Positions 28,740 to 38,373 of a stretch of 64,000 bases of DNA are shown here, piece by piece. Source of the DNA: Crossaster papposus (lineage: Eukaryota; Echinodermata; Asteroidea; Velatida; Solasteridae). A program made the position numbers and the translations under genes. Location: positions 1 to 64,000 of the forward strand of contig JBAIAA010000808.1 of the NCBI GenBank assembly GCA_037893245.1. The letters are read 5' to 3'. Every line of letters starts with the position of its first letter. Position 1 is the first letter of the stretch. The notes under the pieces were generated by a model, which saw nothing but the letters and a program-made list of their open reading frames with translations, was not told where the DNA came from and did no database searches.

Positions 28740-31700
28740 TGTTCCGACATCAGGTCTCCAGTTTCGTGGAATTTGCGCCAACGGTTTGGGTTTTGGGAAA
28801 AAAACCCACTAATTTAGGCTGTTATTTACGGTACATACAAGCCTGAAATTATCATTTTTGACATCATTTTTGACTGTAAGACTGGACATTTCTAATGCAC
28901 ACTTGTTTCCCTTTACAAATTTATCTCGAGGGCTTGATACGACATCAGGTCTCCAGTTTCGTGGAATTTGCGCCAACGGTTCGAGTTTTGGGAAAAAAAC
29001 CCACTAATTTAGGCTGTTATTTACGGTAAATACAAGCCTGAAATTATCATTTTTGACATCATTTTTGACTAAGACTGGAAATTTCTAATGCACACTTCTT
29101 TGTCTTTACATATTTAACTCGAGGGCTTGTTTCGACATCAGGTGTCTATTTCTGTGGAGTTTGCGCCGACGGTGGGGATTTTGGGTAAACAAACCACTAA
29201 TTTAACCAGTTCGCGCCGGATGACGTATATAAACGCAACAATTTCCCCAAATTCAAAACGGATGACGCATAAACACGCCAAGTTCAAGTTCGGAAATGTA
29301 TGTCAGCAGCGCGCAAGGCTGGAAATGCGTGGGTGTGCTTCCCGGCACTATCAGCCTGAACACGCTTCGGATCGAGTTTCGTTAAAAATAATCCCGCCTG
29401 TCGGCTCGGCGATGTTAAAATAATCCTGGCGCGAACTGGTTAAGCTGTTATTTACGGCACATACAAGCCTAAAATTATCATTTTTGACATCATTTTTGAC
29501 TGCAAGACTGGAAATTTCTAATGCACACTTCTTTCCCTTTACAAATTTAACTCGAGGGCTTGTTCCGACATCAGGTCTCCAGTTTCGTGGAATTTGCGCC
29601 AACGGTTCGGGTTTTGGTGAAAAAAAACACTAATTTAGGCTGTTATTTACGGTACATACAAGCCTGAAATTATCATTTTTTACATCATTTTTGACTGTAA
29701 GACTGGACATTTCTAAGGCACACTTCTTTCTCTTTACATATTTAACTCGAGGGCTTGTTCCGACATCAGGTGTCTATTTCTGTGGAGTTTGCGTCAACGG
29801 TTCGGGTTTTGAGAAAAAAACCCACTAATTTAGGCTGTTATTTACGGTACATACAAGCCTGAAATTATTATTTTTGACATCATTTTTGACTGTAAGACTA
29901 GAAATTTCTAATGCACACTTCTTTCCCTTTACATATTTAACTCGAGGGCTTGTTCCGACATCAGGTGTCTATTTCTGTGGAGTTTGCGCCGACGGTGCGG
30001 ATTTTGGGTTAGAAAACCACTAATTTAAGCTGTTATTTACGGTACATACAAGCCAGAAAAAAATTATCATTTTTGACATTATTTTTGACTGTAAGACTGG
30101 AAATTTCTAATGCACACTTCTTTCTCTTTACATATTTAACTCGAGGGCTTGTTCCGACATCAGGTGTCTATTTCTGTGGAGTTTGCGCCGACGATGCGGA
30201 TTTTGGGTTAGAAAACCACTAATTTAAGCTGTTATTTACGGTACATACAAGGCTGAAAAAAAATATCATTTTTGACTGTAAGACTGGAAATTTATAATGC
30301 ACACTTTTTTCTCTTTACATATTTAACTCGAGGGCTTGTTCCGACATCAGGTGTCTATTTCTGTGGAGTTTGTGCCGACGGTGCGGATTTTGGGTTAGAA
30401 AACCACTAATTTAAGCTGTTATTTACGGTACATACAAGCCTGAAAAAATTTATCATTTTTGACATCATTTTTGACTGTAAGACTGGAAATTTCTAATGCA
30501 CACTTCTTTCCCTTTACAAATTTAACTCGAGGGCTTGTTCCGACATCAGGTGTCTATTTCTGTGGAGTTTGCGCCGACGGTGCGGATTTTGGTTTAGAAA
30601 ACCACTAATTTAAGCTGTTATTTACGGTACATACAAGCCTGAAAAAATGTATCATTTTTGACATCATTTTTGACTGTAAGACTGGAAATTTCTAATGCAC
30701 ACTTCTTTCTCTTTATACATATTTAACTCGAGGGCTTGTTCCGACATCAGGTGTCTATTTCTATGGAGTTTGCGCCGACGGTGCGGATTTTGGGTTAGAA
30801 AACCACTAATTTAAGCTGTTATTTACGGTACATACAAGCCTAAAATTATCATTTTTGACATCATTTTTGACTGTAAGACTGGACATTTCTAATGCACACT
30901 TCTTTCCCTTTACATATTTAACTCTAGGGCTTGTTCCGACACCAGGTGTCTATTTCTGTGGAGTTTGCGCCGATGGTGCGAATTTTGGGTTAGAAAACCA
31001 CTAATTTAAGCTGTTATTTACGGTACATACAAGCCTGAACAAATTTATCATTTTTGACATCATTTTTGACTGTAAGACTGGAAATTTCTAATGCACACTT
31101 CTTGCTTTTTACATATTTAGCTCGAGGGCTTGTTCCGACATCAGGTGTCTATTTCTGTGGAGTTTGCGCCGACGGTGCGGATTTTGGGTTAGAAAACCAC
31201 TAATTTAAGCTGTTATTTACGGTACATACAAGCCTAAAATGATTATTTTTGACATCATTTTTGACTGTAAGACTGGAAATTTCTAATGCACACTTCTTTC
31301 CCTTTACAAATTTAACTCGAGGGCTTGTTCCGACATCAGGTCTCCAGTTTCGTGGAATTTGCGCCAACGGTTCGGGTTTTGGTGAAAAAAACCACTAATT
31401 TAGGCTGTTATTTACGGTACATACAAGCCTGAAATTATCATTTTTTACATCATTTTTGACTGTAAGACTGGAAATTTCTAAGGCACACTTCTTTCTCTTT
31501 ACATATTTAACTCGAGGGCTTGTTCCGACATCAGGTGTCTATTTCTGTGGAGTTTGCGCCAACGGTTCGGGTTTTGAGAAAAACCCCCACTAATTTAGGC
31601 TGTTATTTACGGTACATACAAGCCTGAAATTATTATTTTTGACATCATTTTTGACTGTAAGACTGGTAATTTCTAATGCACACTTCTTTCCCTTTACATA

Positions 31701-31800
31701 TTTAACTCGAGCGCTTGTTCCGACATCAGGTCTCCAGTTTAGTGGAATTCGCGCCAACGGTTTGGGTTTTGGGAAAAAAACCCACTAATTTAGGCTGTTA
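28740..31800 (+). repeat. Divergent satellite subfamily near the array edge
   Basis: Several monomers replace the usual CTATTTCTGTGGAGTTTGCGCC core with CTCCAGTTTCGTGGAATTTG and then CGCCAACGGTTCGGGTTTTG, a run of A, and CCCACTAATTTAGGCTG. Full divergent cores begin near 28,756, 28,951, 29,575, 31,341 and 31,734. Units near 29,780 and 31,545 are chimeras: standard first half, divergent second half. The type is seen only in the last ~3.3 kb before unique DNA, as expected where edge monomers escape homogenisation. Confidence 0.88.
29206..29439. mobile_element. 234-bp MITE with TTAA target duplication, inserted in a satellite monomer
   Basis: The satellite sequence CTAATTTAAGCTG is split at its TTAA, and TTAA stands on both sides of the insert (29,202-29,205 and 29,440-29,443). 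The ends are a perfect 12-bp inverted repeat, CCAGTTCGCGCC...GGCGCGAACTGG. The TTAA duplication is the hallmark of piggyBac-class insertion, so it is probably a non-autonomous relative, although the first bases (CCA) are not the classic CCC/CCT. Inside, CGGATGACGTATATAAACGC (29,217) is partly repeated as CGGATGACGCATAAACACGC (29,260). The insert is far richer in G+C and CpG than the satellite. It encodes no protein; the reading frames crossing it are chance. Confidence 0.9.
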
Positions 31801-32012
31801 TTTACGGTACATACAAGCCTGAAATTATCATTTTTGACATCATTTTTGACTGTAAGACTAGAAATTTCTAATGCACACTTCTTTCCCTTTACATATTTAA
31901 CTCGAGGGCTTGTTCCGACATCAGGTGTCTATTTCTGTGGAGTTTGCGCCGACGGTGCGGATTTTGGGTTAGAAAACCACTAATTTAAGCTGTTATTTAC
32001 GGTACATACAAG

Positions 32013-32470
32013 AACTGAAATTGCACACTTGAAGACGAAGTAATCAAGAAACAAACTGCCGCAATTAACTTAAGGAAATAATTGTTAAACTGTTTCGGTT
32101 ACATGTTTATGAAGTATACTTGTAGTTTTAATCAGGTTAATCTTTACAGTGGTAAAATAAAGACTCTTTTATTCATGGTGCATTTGTAAATTTTGGCAAA
32201 CCACATTTCATGGCGTTTTAACCTGCCTGTCAAATTATATTTCACAGGTACGTAGTTAATGTAGGTTAACGATTATTTCCTCAGAGTTATATCAAAGACG
32301 AGTGGCTTGGCCGTGATGCAACAGACTTACATCCAGTATTCCACTTAAGGATGATCTATAGCAGATTTTGTATTTTTACCAATTTACCCATACACCTCAG
32401 TCTGTCTGACTTGTATTGTCCACCAATACACACTTCAGTTTGTCTGACTGGTACATGTACTATACAAAAC
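32013..32470. other. Array edge and flank with a short tandem repeat
   Basis: Satellite homology stops at ACATACAAG and is followed by non-satellite, AT-rich DNA with no gene. At 32,393-32,470, two copies of a ~38-bp unit (CACCTCAGTCTGTCTGACTTG and a variant) end at the hAT insertion. A third copy lies just beyond that element at 33,365-33,407. The hAT element therefore landed in a small pre-existing tandem repeat. Confidence 0.6.
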
Positions 32471-33353
32471 CAGTGTTGTAGTCGAGTCACCTATGTCGAG
32501 TCCGAGTCCGAGTCACTTGGTCCGAGTCCGAGTCCGAGTCCCGAGTCACTTGGTTAGAGTCCAAGTCTGAGTCACGAGTCACTTAAGTTTAAATAATTAA
32601 ATAGTTAAAATACTTCAACCAGTTCACTTAGATGACTGGATCACTATAGTATTGATCGCAAACAACACACAGCCATCTCAGTGCAATATACAGGTGGTGT
32701 TTTGACAGGTACCAGACATGCCAGACTATGGTCAGCTTCGGTTGCGTCTATGGCTAGATCAGCGCGTAAGCCGCCTGTGTTTTAACATTAAAAAGAGGTA
32801 GCGATATAGCCGCAGCCAGCTAAAGCCGTTATTCGGATTCCGGAGACGAATTCCAATTTCCCTGGTAATATGCATCAAGCAGTGGCTATGGTGTTAAGGT
32901 TGACAGAATACCAGCGTTAATATTGTTGTCGTGCACAATAATGCTTTTACAGAAATATATCCCAGTGTTATTATGCGTATTGAACATACACATGTACATG
33001 TACGTGCGCTGTACACTACATGGCCATAGCAACACAGTAATCACGAACACTATTACTTGCAACATCAGTGTAACTGCTTATTTCGTGTGCTCAACGTTAA
33101 TATTCCCCAATGTGCATGACGATCGGTTCATTGCAATTGTTTTTAATATTTACAAAAAAATAAAAAAGGTATTGTTGGTGAAAATACGTGACTCGAGTCA
33201 CGAGTCCTCGAGGTCAAGTCCGAGTCATGGTAGTCGAGTCCGACTCCGAGTCCGAGTCTTTTGTCGACGTGACTCGAGTCAAGTCCGAGTCACCAAAATT
33301 GTGACTCGAGACGGACTCGAGTCCGAGTCCTGGACTCGAGTCATACAACTCTG
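32471..33353. mobile_element. 883-bp non-autonomous hAT-type element
   Basis: The ends are inverted copies of each other: CAGTGTTGTAGTCGAGTC on the left, and CAGAGTTGTATGACTCGAG read inward from the right. Exactly outside them is an 8-bp direct repeat, TACAAAAC, at 32,463-32,470 and 33,354-33,361. Eight-base duplications and CAG-type termini are the standard hAT signature. Both ends are filled with GAGTCC/ACTCGAGT motifs (32,485-32,590 and 33,188-33,345), making long imperfect subterminal inverted repeats. The middle (32,600-33,180) is ordinary AT-rich DNA without a transposase; a 152-codon frame across the right part shows no transposase motif. The clean target duplication suggests a fairly young insertion. 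Confidence 0.9.
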
Positions 33354-33361
33354 TACAAAAC

Positions 33362-34228
33362 ACACACCTCAGTCTGTCTGACTAGTATTATCCACCAATA
33401 CACACCACATCAAACTACCCCTACTTTTTTCAGCATAGGCGCACATCAGAATTTTGGAGTAGACGTAGCCGTAATGGTGTCCCTGAATTTATCTTTAGAG
33501 CTACAATATTACTACCCAAATGAAATCTTAGAATGTTTGGCAGTTTTCTATAGCCATTAGAAGCATGTTGTTTTAAAGCAAATAATTAAGAATATTTACT
33601 AAACTTGTTGGTTTTGGGTTTTGGTTGTTTTGGTTTTTTTTTTGTTTTTTTTTTTGGGGGGGGGGGTTTGGGGAGTTGCTTTTTTCGTTTTTGTTTCCTG
33701 CAAGATCTTGCAATAAAAGGCCATTTAAGCATATGGAAGTTGTGAATCATTAAAATAACCATTACAATTAATTCCCCATAGGGTCTACGTGAATTATGCA
33801 GAAATGTGGGTTTGTGGGTCTATGTACAATAAAAGGTAGTTGTTGATACATTTGATTTTGATCTGTCGCGACAATTCCCGTGTGACAAAAAAGTAAAGGC
33901 CGTTTTTCTCCAAGGAGTGGTTTTGGTGCAAATAAATGCCTGCAATCGATTGAGAATCATAACAAAAACCTATTTGTACCCCTCACAAGCTGCTTAAAGG
34001 TAGTATACACCATTTGCAGATATCGAAACATTTTACTACCGAATTATTAAGGAATATCTTACTCATATGAAAGTATATACTGATTCTAGGCATCCAGCAA
34101 AATGATTGCGCTAGATATCCTGTAATTATTCTGAACAATTGATTTGTATAAAGAAAAATTCGCAATCGCTGGACGGCAATCGCGAAAAAAGGACAACAGC
34201 TGTTTTTGTTTACTTTTGGTTTATATTT
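33362..34228. other. Non-coding stretch with a poly-T/poly-G tract
   Basis: No gene seen. It starts with the third copy of the CAGTCTGTCTGACT unit (33,365-33,407). At about 33,607-33,690 there is a low-complexity T-rich run passing into about eleven G. The segment CCGTGTGACAAAAAAG to CTTAAAGGTAGTATACACC (33,870-34,012) has the look of a decayed foldback MITE, but I could not find its second end. Confidence 0.5.
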
Positions 34229-34711
34229 CCTCAAAACATTAGCTAATTGGGTATGGCATCCTGAAAATCATAGCATGGAAATAATGCAAACAAACATGGT
34301 GACGTAAATAGTGTGTGCGGGGAACGACACTTGCAAAGTTACAGTATATTGAATATCTTATAAATGGAAAATGGATAGCTCATTTTCCCCCTAAACGCCT
34401 ATCTATGTTCAGGTAGGTCATGTCTCCTTGCATTTTGAAGAAGGATCTTGGAATACAAAGCCTAACACACTTGCCAAACTGAAGTTTCCATGTAGCACTC
34501 ACTATAGTCAATGCTGCAGCACCACCATTACTGGTAAGCCTTTCTATTTTCACTTTTCAATTTGTGGCATTTTCTGAGCTAAAGCTGCATTTATTTGGTT
34601 AGTGAACTACTTTACTGAAGGCTATCCATGAATTTTCTTTCGCACAGGACCTATCATTTCCTAGAAATAAGAGGAACTTGAGCCTGATAAAAAAGGTTTT
34701 CTTTATACATG
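34229..34711 (+). repeat. Left arm of a ~485-bp inverted repeat
   Basis: From TCAAAACATTAGCTAATTGGGTATGGCATCC to CTTTATACATG this matches the reverse complement of 42,661-43,145 along its whole length, with scattered substitutions and small indels (roughly 85% by eye). Shared landmarks are TATGGCATCCTGAAAATCATAGCATGG, GTTAGG next to CTTTGTATT (inverse strand), and AGGCTATCCAT. No coding constraint is visible: a short frame in both arms differs mainly at amino-acid-changing sites. Confidence 0.9.
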
Positions 34712-34869
34712 TGGACCTTTCTCAATGGTCCTGCACTGTACCCCGACTCGTTTATGTACAAAACAATATGAGGCAGACCTTGTTTAATCCTAATGCCACC
34801 TACAGTAATACTAAAAATACTATTTGAGACTTATTTTGAGCATATTTAAATGAAAAAAATAAAATGTAA

Positions 34870-35700
34870 AATAAAAACTAGCAAATGCTCTGAAGTACAG
34901 GCAAAAGCATTTACTTTATGGTACTGGTACACGCATTGGGGAAAGCAAATGCTTCAATTTGTATGAATAACGTCAAGTTTTACTGTTTAGCATTTACTAG
35001 TTGAAATAGTAGTAAATTATGCTTCTTACTTGTAGTTGATTGCACAGCCGAATAGTTTATTCCTTTTCCTGCCTAACCACACATATAAAAGCTCCTATTT
35101 TGCATACTAGTATTTGCTTTTCTTTTTTTCAAGGTACACTGTGCATACATGTATGTAGCTTCAACCCAACCTTGAAAAATGAAAAGTAAATACTGCAAAT
35201 CTGAAGCACTTACTCATTTTTTATTCATACCAAATGGAACAAATACTACCGGTACTATTCTAGCAAATGCTTTCCAGTGAAACCTTTTGCTTCATTTGTA
35301 TTCATACAGATGCTAGAAAATGCTTGAAAAGTGGTAGTAAAAGCAAATTATACTATTCTTTTATTCATATGGCCCATTGTCGATTTCAAAATTGTAATAC
35401 TAGTTATGACACATTTATCTGCATACATAAAATCAACTGTTTCAAAATAACGCACAACATTGGGCCAAATGTAGTAATAGCTTTTTGTCGCCTTTTGCTT
35501 ACATTTTTAAACATACAAATAAGAAATGTATAACAAACAAACGCAAAAGTAAAAGATTGGGCCAAATACATAAACAATAGCAATTGCTTTTTCTAGGCTT
35601 TTTCTTACAGTTTTATAATTCCTGTTTCTGGAAAGCAAATGCTTCCCAGACTGTATACATAAAAACAAGCTTTTGCTTGCAATAAGCAATTACTTGTAGA
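34870..35700. repeat. Cluster of degenerate AGCAAATGCTT / GGCCCAAT motifs
   Basis: The motif GCAAATGCT recurs at about 34,881, 34,945, 35,262 and 35,635. Its complement AGCATTT appears at 34,906 and 34,990. TTGGGCCAAAT or ATGGCCCATTG occurs at about 35,364, 35,459 and 35,557, interleaved with TTTATTCATA. Further members lie at 36,525-36,690. It looks like several overlapping, decayed copies of one foldback repeat. No boundaries or target duplications could be set. Confidence 0.5.
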
Positions 35701-35995
35701 GTTTCAACTTCAAGTTCCCCAATTGGTAGCTTTACATGATGTAGCTCCTCCTTATCACAATATCAGGCAAGACCGACCATTACCATCATGTGCCCTCCAC
35801 TTTTATTTCCTTGCTACATGTACTTGTTTGGTAGTTGACACTTCTCTACAATTACTGTCAAACACCTTTATTTGGGGACAAATTACCTCGTTATAACACT
35901 GTACCTTGTATTATCAGTATGTAATAGAAAACTGGAAAAACTTGTTTTTCTTGTTGTAAGTAGCATGTTATATTAACAGTGCTCTTATTATCAGA

Positions 35996-36341
35996 GGCCA
36001 ATTTCATCATAGCTGCTTCAGCAGACAAATGTGTTTGAGCACAAAAACCCTTGCATAAAATCAGGTTTCAAGCAAACATTCCACGTGTTTGTTATGCTAA
36101 GCTAAAAACAGCTAAATACTAATCACAAAAAATGTACATCACAAGGAGTTGTGGCTGTTAAGCTCATTTTACAGAGCATACTGGTTGAAACGTCGCGTTA
36201 AACCACTGGTTTTTATCAGAACTACCCTACCTCTTCTCAAAAGAGATCCTTACACACGGTGTTACCGCAAATCTTTCTAAGTAAAGTGTTGTGCTTTAAA
36301 AGCAATTGTTGTGCTTAAGCAGCTCTATGACTAAATTGGCC
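35996..36341. mobile_element. Foldback MITE, family A copy 1 (~346 bp)
   Basis: The left end GGCCAATTTCATCATAGCTGC with the nearby GAGCACAAAA is mirrored by the right end, read inward as GGCCAATTTAGTCATAGAGC and TGCTTAAGCACAACAATTGC. The internal part has CTAAGCTAAAAACAGC and a GAAACGTCGCG motif. It shares termini with 41,498-41,735. From memory this type is abundant in echinoderm DNA. No protein is encoded; the 128-codon frame starting here is not credible. Confidence 0.7.
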
Positions 36342-36713
36342 CCAGGAGTCAACTGTACACTGTATTTTATTGGCAAGATTGGCAACCAACATCGTCAAAT
36401 TATCCGCTGCCATTTTAGAAAGCAAGTGGGGATAAAAATCCAAACAAGCGTCTATATAATAAACTTTATGTTGATGCACGCCTTGGCGCACATCTGGATA
36501 AATATAGCACTATTGTTCAGAAAATTAAAGCATTTGCTAGTCAAGCTTAATAAAAAGCTGTTAGTCAAAGCAAAAGGTTATTTTATGCTTTTAAGCAATT
36601 ACTTTTGCTTAATGAGATTTTTCTCGGTGCTTGGAGCTTATAAGCAATATTGCTACTGTAGCTGTTATGCATTCGGCCCATTGATCTATTAGTTTTAATC
36701 TACCGGTAACCTG

Positions 36714-36964
36714 TACCTGAATCCATCAAAACTTCCTGCTTTGGAGTTGTTTGGCAGATTCAGGATTCTTCCATCTTGAAGACTGGGACATTTTGATGGA
36801 TTGAAGATTTTAAGCCTAGCAATAATGCAGGATTTTGATGGATTTAGCACTACCTCCATAATAAGCAATCACTAACAACAACTTTTCGTGTGGATGACCA
36901 TATGCTGGTGGATTTTGGCAGATCCGGGATACTTTATAGTAAAAGTACTCGAGGGGTAACTAGC
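36714..36964. repeat. Dispersed repeat, family B copy 1
   Basis: Contains CCTGAATCCATCAAAA, TTTTGATGGATTGAAGATTTTAAGCC, and later GGTGGATTTTGGCAGATCC with TAGTAAAAGTACTCGAGGGGTA. The same blocks recur in the same order at 40,460-40,935. TGGATTCAGGAT occurs in both orientations, so the element is partly palindromic. Decayed; no coding potential. Confidence 0.65.
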
Positions 36965-37635
36965 AAACATCAACTTTAGGCATGGCAGTTTTGGGATTAT
37001 AGGGTCAGCTACTTATGTAATCAATTTTTCAAATATGCTACTTGTCAGACGAAAAGTTTAGAATGCCATTTGCACATGGTAAATTTTCAAAATGAAAGCC
37101 AGGCTTCACACAAACAAATGCACATATTTCTAGTTCAACATTATAATGCTCACAAAATTCGCAGCTTACACCCTAAAGCCATAATCTCATTGTGCATGCT
37201 GTATTGACTCGCACCAATGTAGTTGTATATTAACGAGCAACTTTAACATCAGCTTCCGAGATTCACATTTTTGAGTGGGTTTCCTTAACCCCAATGTCCT
37301 TGGAGTACAGTACTACAAAATACTACATGTACTCACTTATAGGCCAGTAAGTAAAGTAAGAGTACTGCATACTGCAGTTTACTTGAGTATTATTTTGCAC
37401 TTATTGGGTGATGTTAGGGTTGATGAAGGGTAACTCAATGCTATTTTGTAAACATTGTATTTGTTTTCTTCAATCTGGTACCCTGTTCCAGTAAGTACTA
37501 TAAATGCAAACTCTAAGAACATTATAATAATTACAATGTACATGTTTGAAATAAATTATAATAATTAAATATTATAGCGCAAATATCTACCAGAACTGGT
37601 ACTCAAGGCACTGTGTCACTATTATCCTTGCTCAT
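36965..37635. other. No feature recognised
   Basis: AT-rich DNA with scattered TACATGTA words; no credible reading frame, RNA gene or repeat partner within the window. Confidence 0.5.
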
Positions 37636-37639
37636 TGGG

Positions 37640-37862
37640 CCCATTCCAAATACCATCTCAGCTCCCAGGGGAGTATACAGCTCAATGCTGCCATTTTGGC
37701 ACAAAGCAGCTAATAACAATTATCTCCGCCCTCACAGGTAACTATTTACTCCTGGGTGGAGAGAAACAATGAGTGACAAAGTGCCTTGCCCAAAGGGCAC
37801 ATGCACCATAGTCTTCAATGCTCCAGACCACGCGACCACGGCACTCCACAATTATGAGTTTA
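37640..37862. repeat. SINE-like dispersed module, copy 1
   Basis: Shares with 63,178-63,362 the blocks ATTCCAAATACCATCTCAGC, GGGGAGTAT, GCAGYTAA, ATCTCYGCCCTC and GAGTGACAAAGTGCCTTGCC followed by CAAGGGCA, in the same order. A similar module is common in marine deuterostome DNA from memory. In this copy the tRNA-like end is poorly preserved; the other copy still shows a B-box-like GGTTCGAGTCC on the minus strand. Confidence 0.7.
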
Positions 37863-38195
37863 ATTACCATTTAGCAAGCAATATACAAAGCTAATAAAGT
37901 GTGGAAATCTAGGCGAACAGTGGGCTTCTTCATAGTGAAGTACATGTATGGGATTACGTCTTCACCGATAGCGGGAGATTCATACCACCAGTGTCACCCT
38001 GATGTTGGGGTATTCCTAACTTTACTTACATGGGTATAGCATAAAAAGGACATCATATTCATGAAAACCATACTCAAACAAGATAACTTACATATTGCCG
38101 GTAATGCTACACATTATCAGTGATCATGGTGATATGTGTTATGAAACAATGTGATAGGCGCATTTAGCTTTCTGTCAACAACCTGGTTCTCTGGG

Positions 38196-38350
38196 CTCCC
38201 TCCCATGACAAAAGATCCAGAGGAAGACCGAATCTTACTTATGTGGACAGCATTTGTCAGGATTCCTAAAAGAAGAGCTGTCTACTGCTACGGGCAACAG
38301 GGAACAGTGGAGATCGAGCCAATATCCGGCAGACACTGCCGACTTACATG
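38196..38350 (+). pseudogene. LINE reverse transcriptase C-terminal remnant
   Basis: Plus-strand translation gives RSRGRPNLTYVDSICQD, then, after a frame change, GFLKEELSTATGNREQW. This matches the tail of many non-LTR retrotransposon pol proteins, where a basic RGRP..TYVD block is followed by EL..A..+R..W (family knowledge, not a search). Only about 50 residues remain, with at least one frameshift and one stop. It points toward, and nearly touches, the oppositely oriented endonuclease remnant at 38,374. Clade cannot be fixed. Confidence 0.6.
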
Positions 38351-38373
38351 TAAGCAAGTAAGCACTTCTAAGA

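Larger units (their letters stand above)
1..32012 (+). repeat. Satellite array, ~199-bp monomer, ~160 copies
   Basis: Head-to-tail copies fill the first half of the window; the array runs off the left edge, so its true length is unknown. Successive CTGTAAGAC starts at 200, 399, 598, 797 and 983 give unit lengths of 199, 199, 199 and 186 bp. Length varies mainly because the GACATCATTTTT segment before each start is absent (short units), present once (usual) or doubled (near 12,560, 13,560 and 16,720). Almost every unit has an XhoI site in AACTCGAGGGCTTG, followed by a small dyad GACAYCAGGTGTC. The array is about 60% A+T. The short reading frames inside it are just monomer translations repeated in phase and are not genes. 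Role unknown; size and homogeneity would suit pericentromeric or other heterochromatin, which is inference. Confidence 0.98.

Noticed and set aside
1-32012. CENP-B box or telomeric repeat in the satellite
   Set aside because: No match to the TTCGNNNNANNCGGG core and no TTAGGG runs; a centromeric role is not shown by sequence.
32923-33381. 152-codon frame across the hAT element
   Set aside because: The C-terminal part is a translation of GAGTCC repeats and the rest lacks transposase motifs.
36178-36225. Hammerhead ribozyme, suggested by GAAACGTCGCG and a CTGATAA-like complement
   Set aside because: The CUGANGA and GAAA cores are not on the same strand in the required arrangement; it is inside a foldback MITE.
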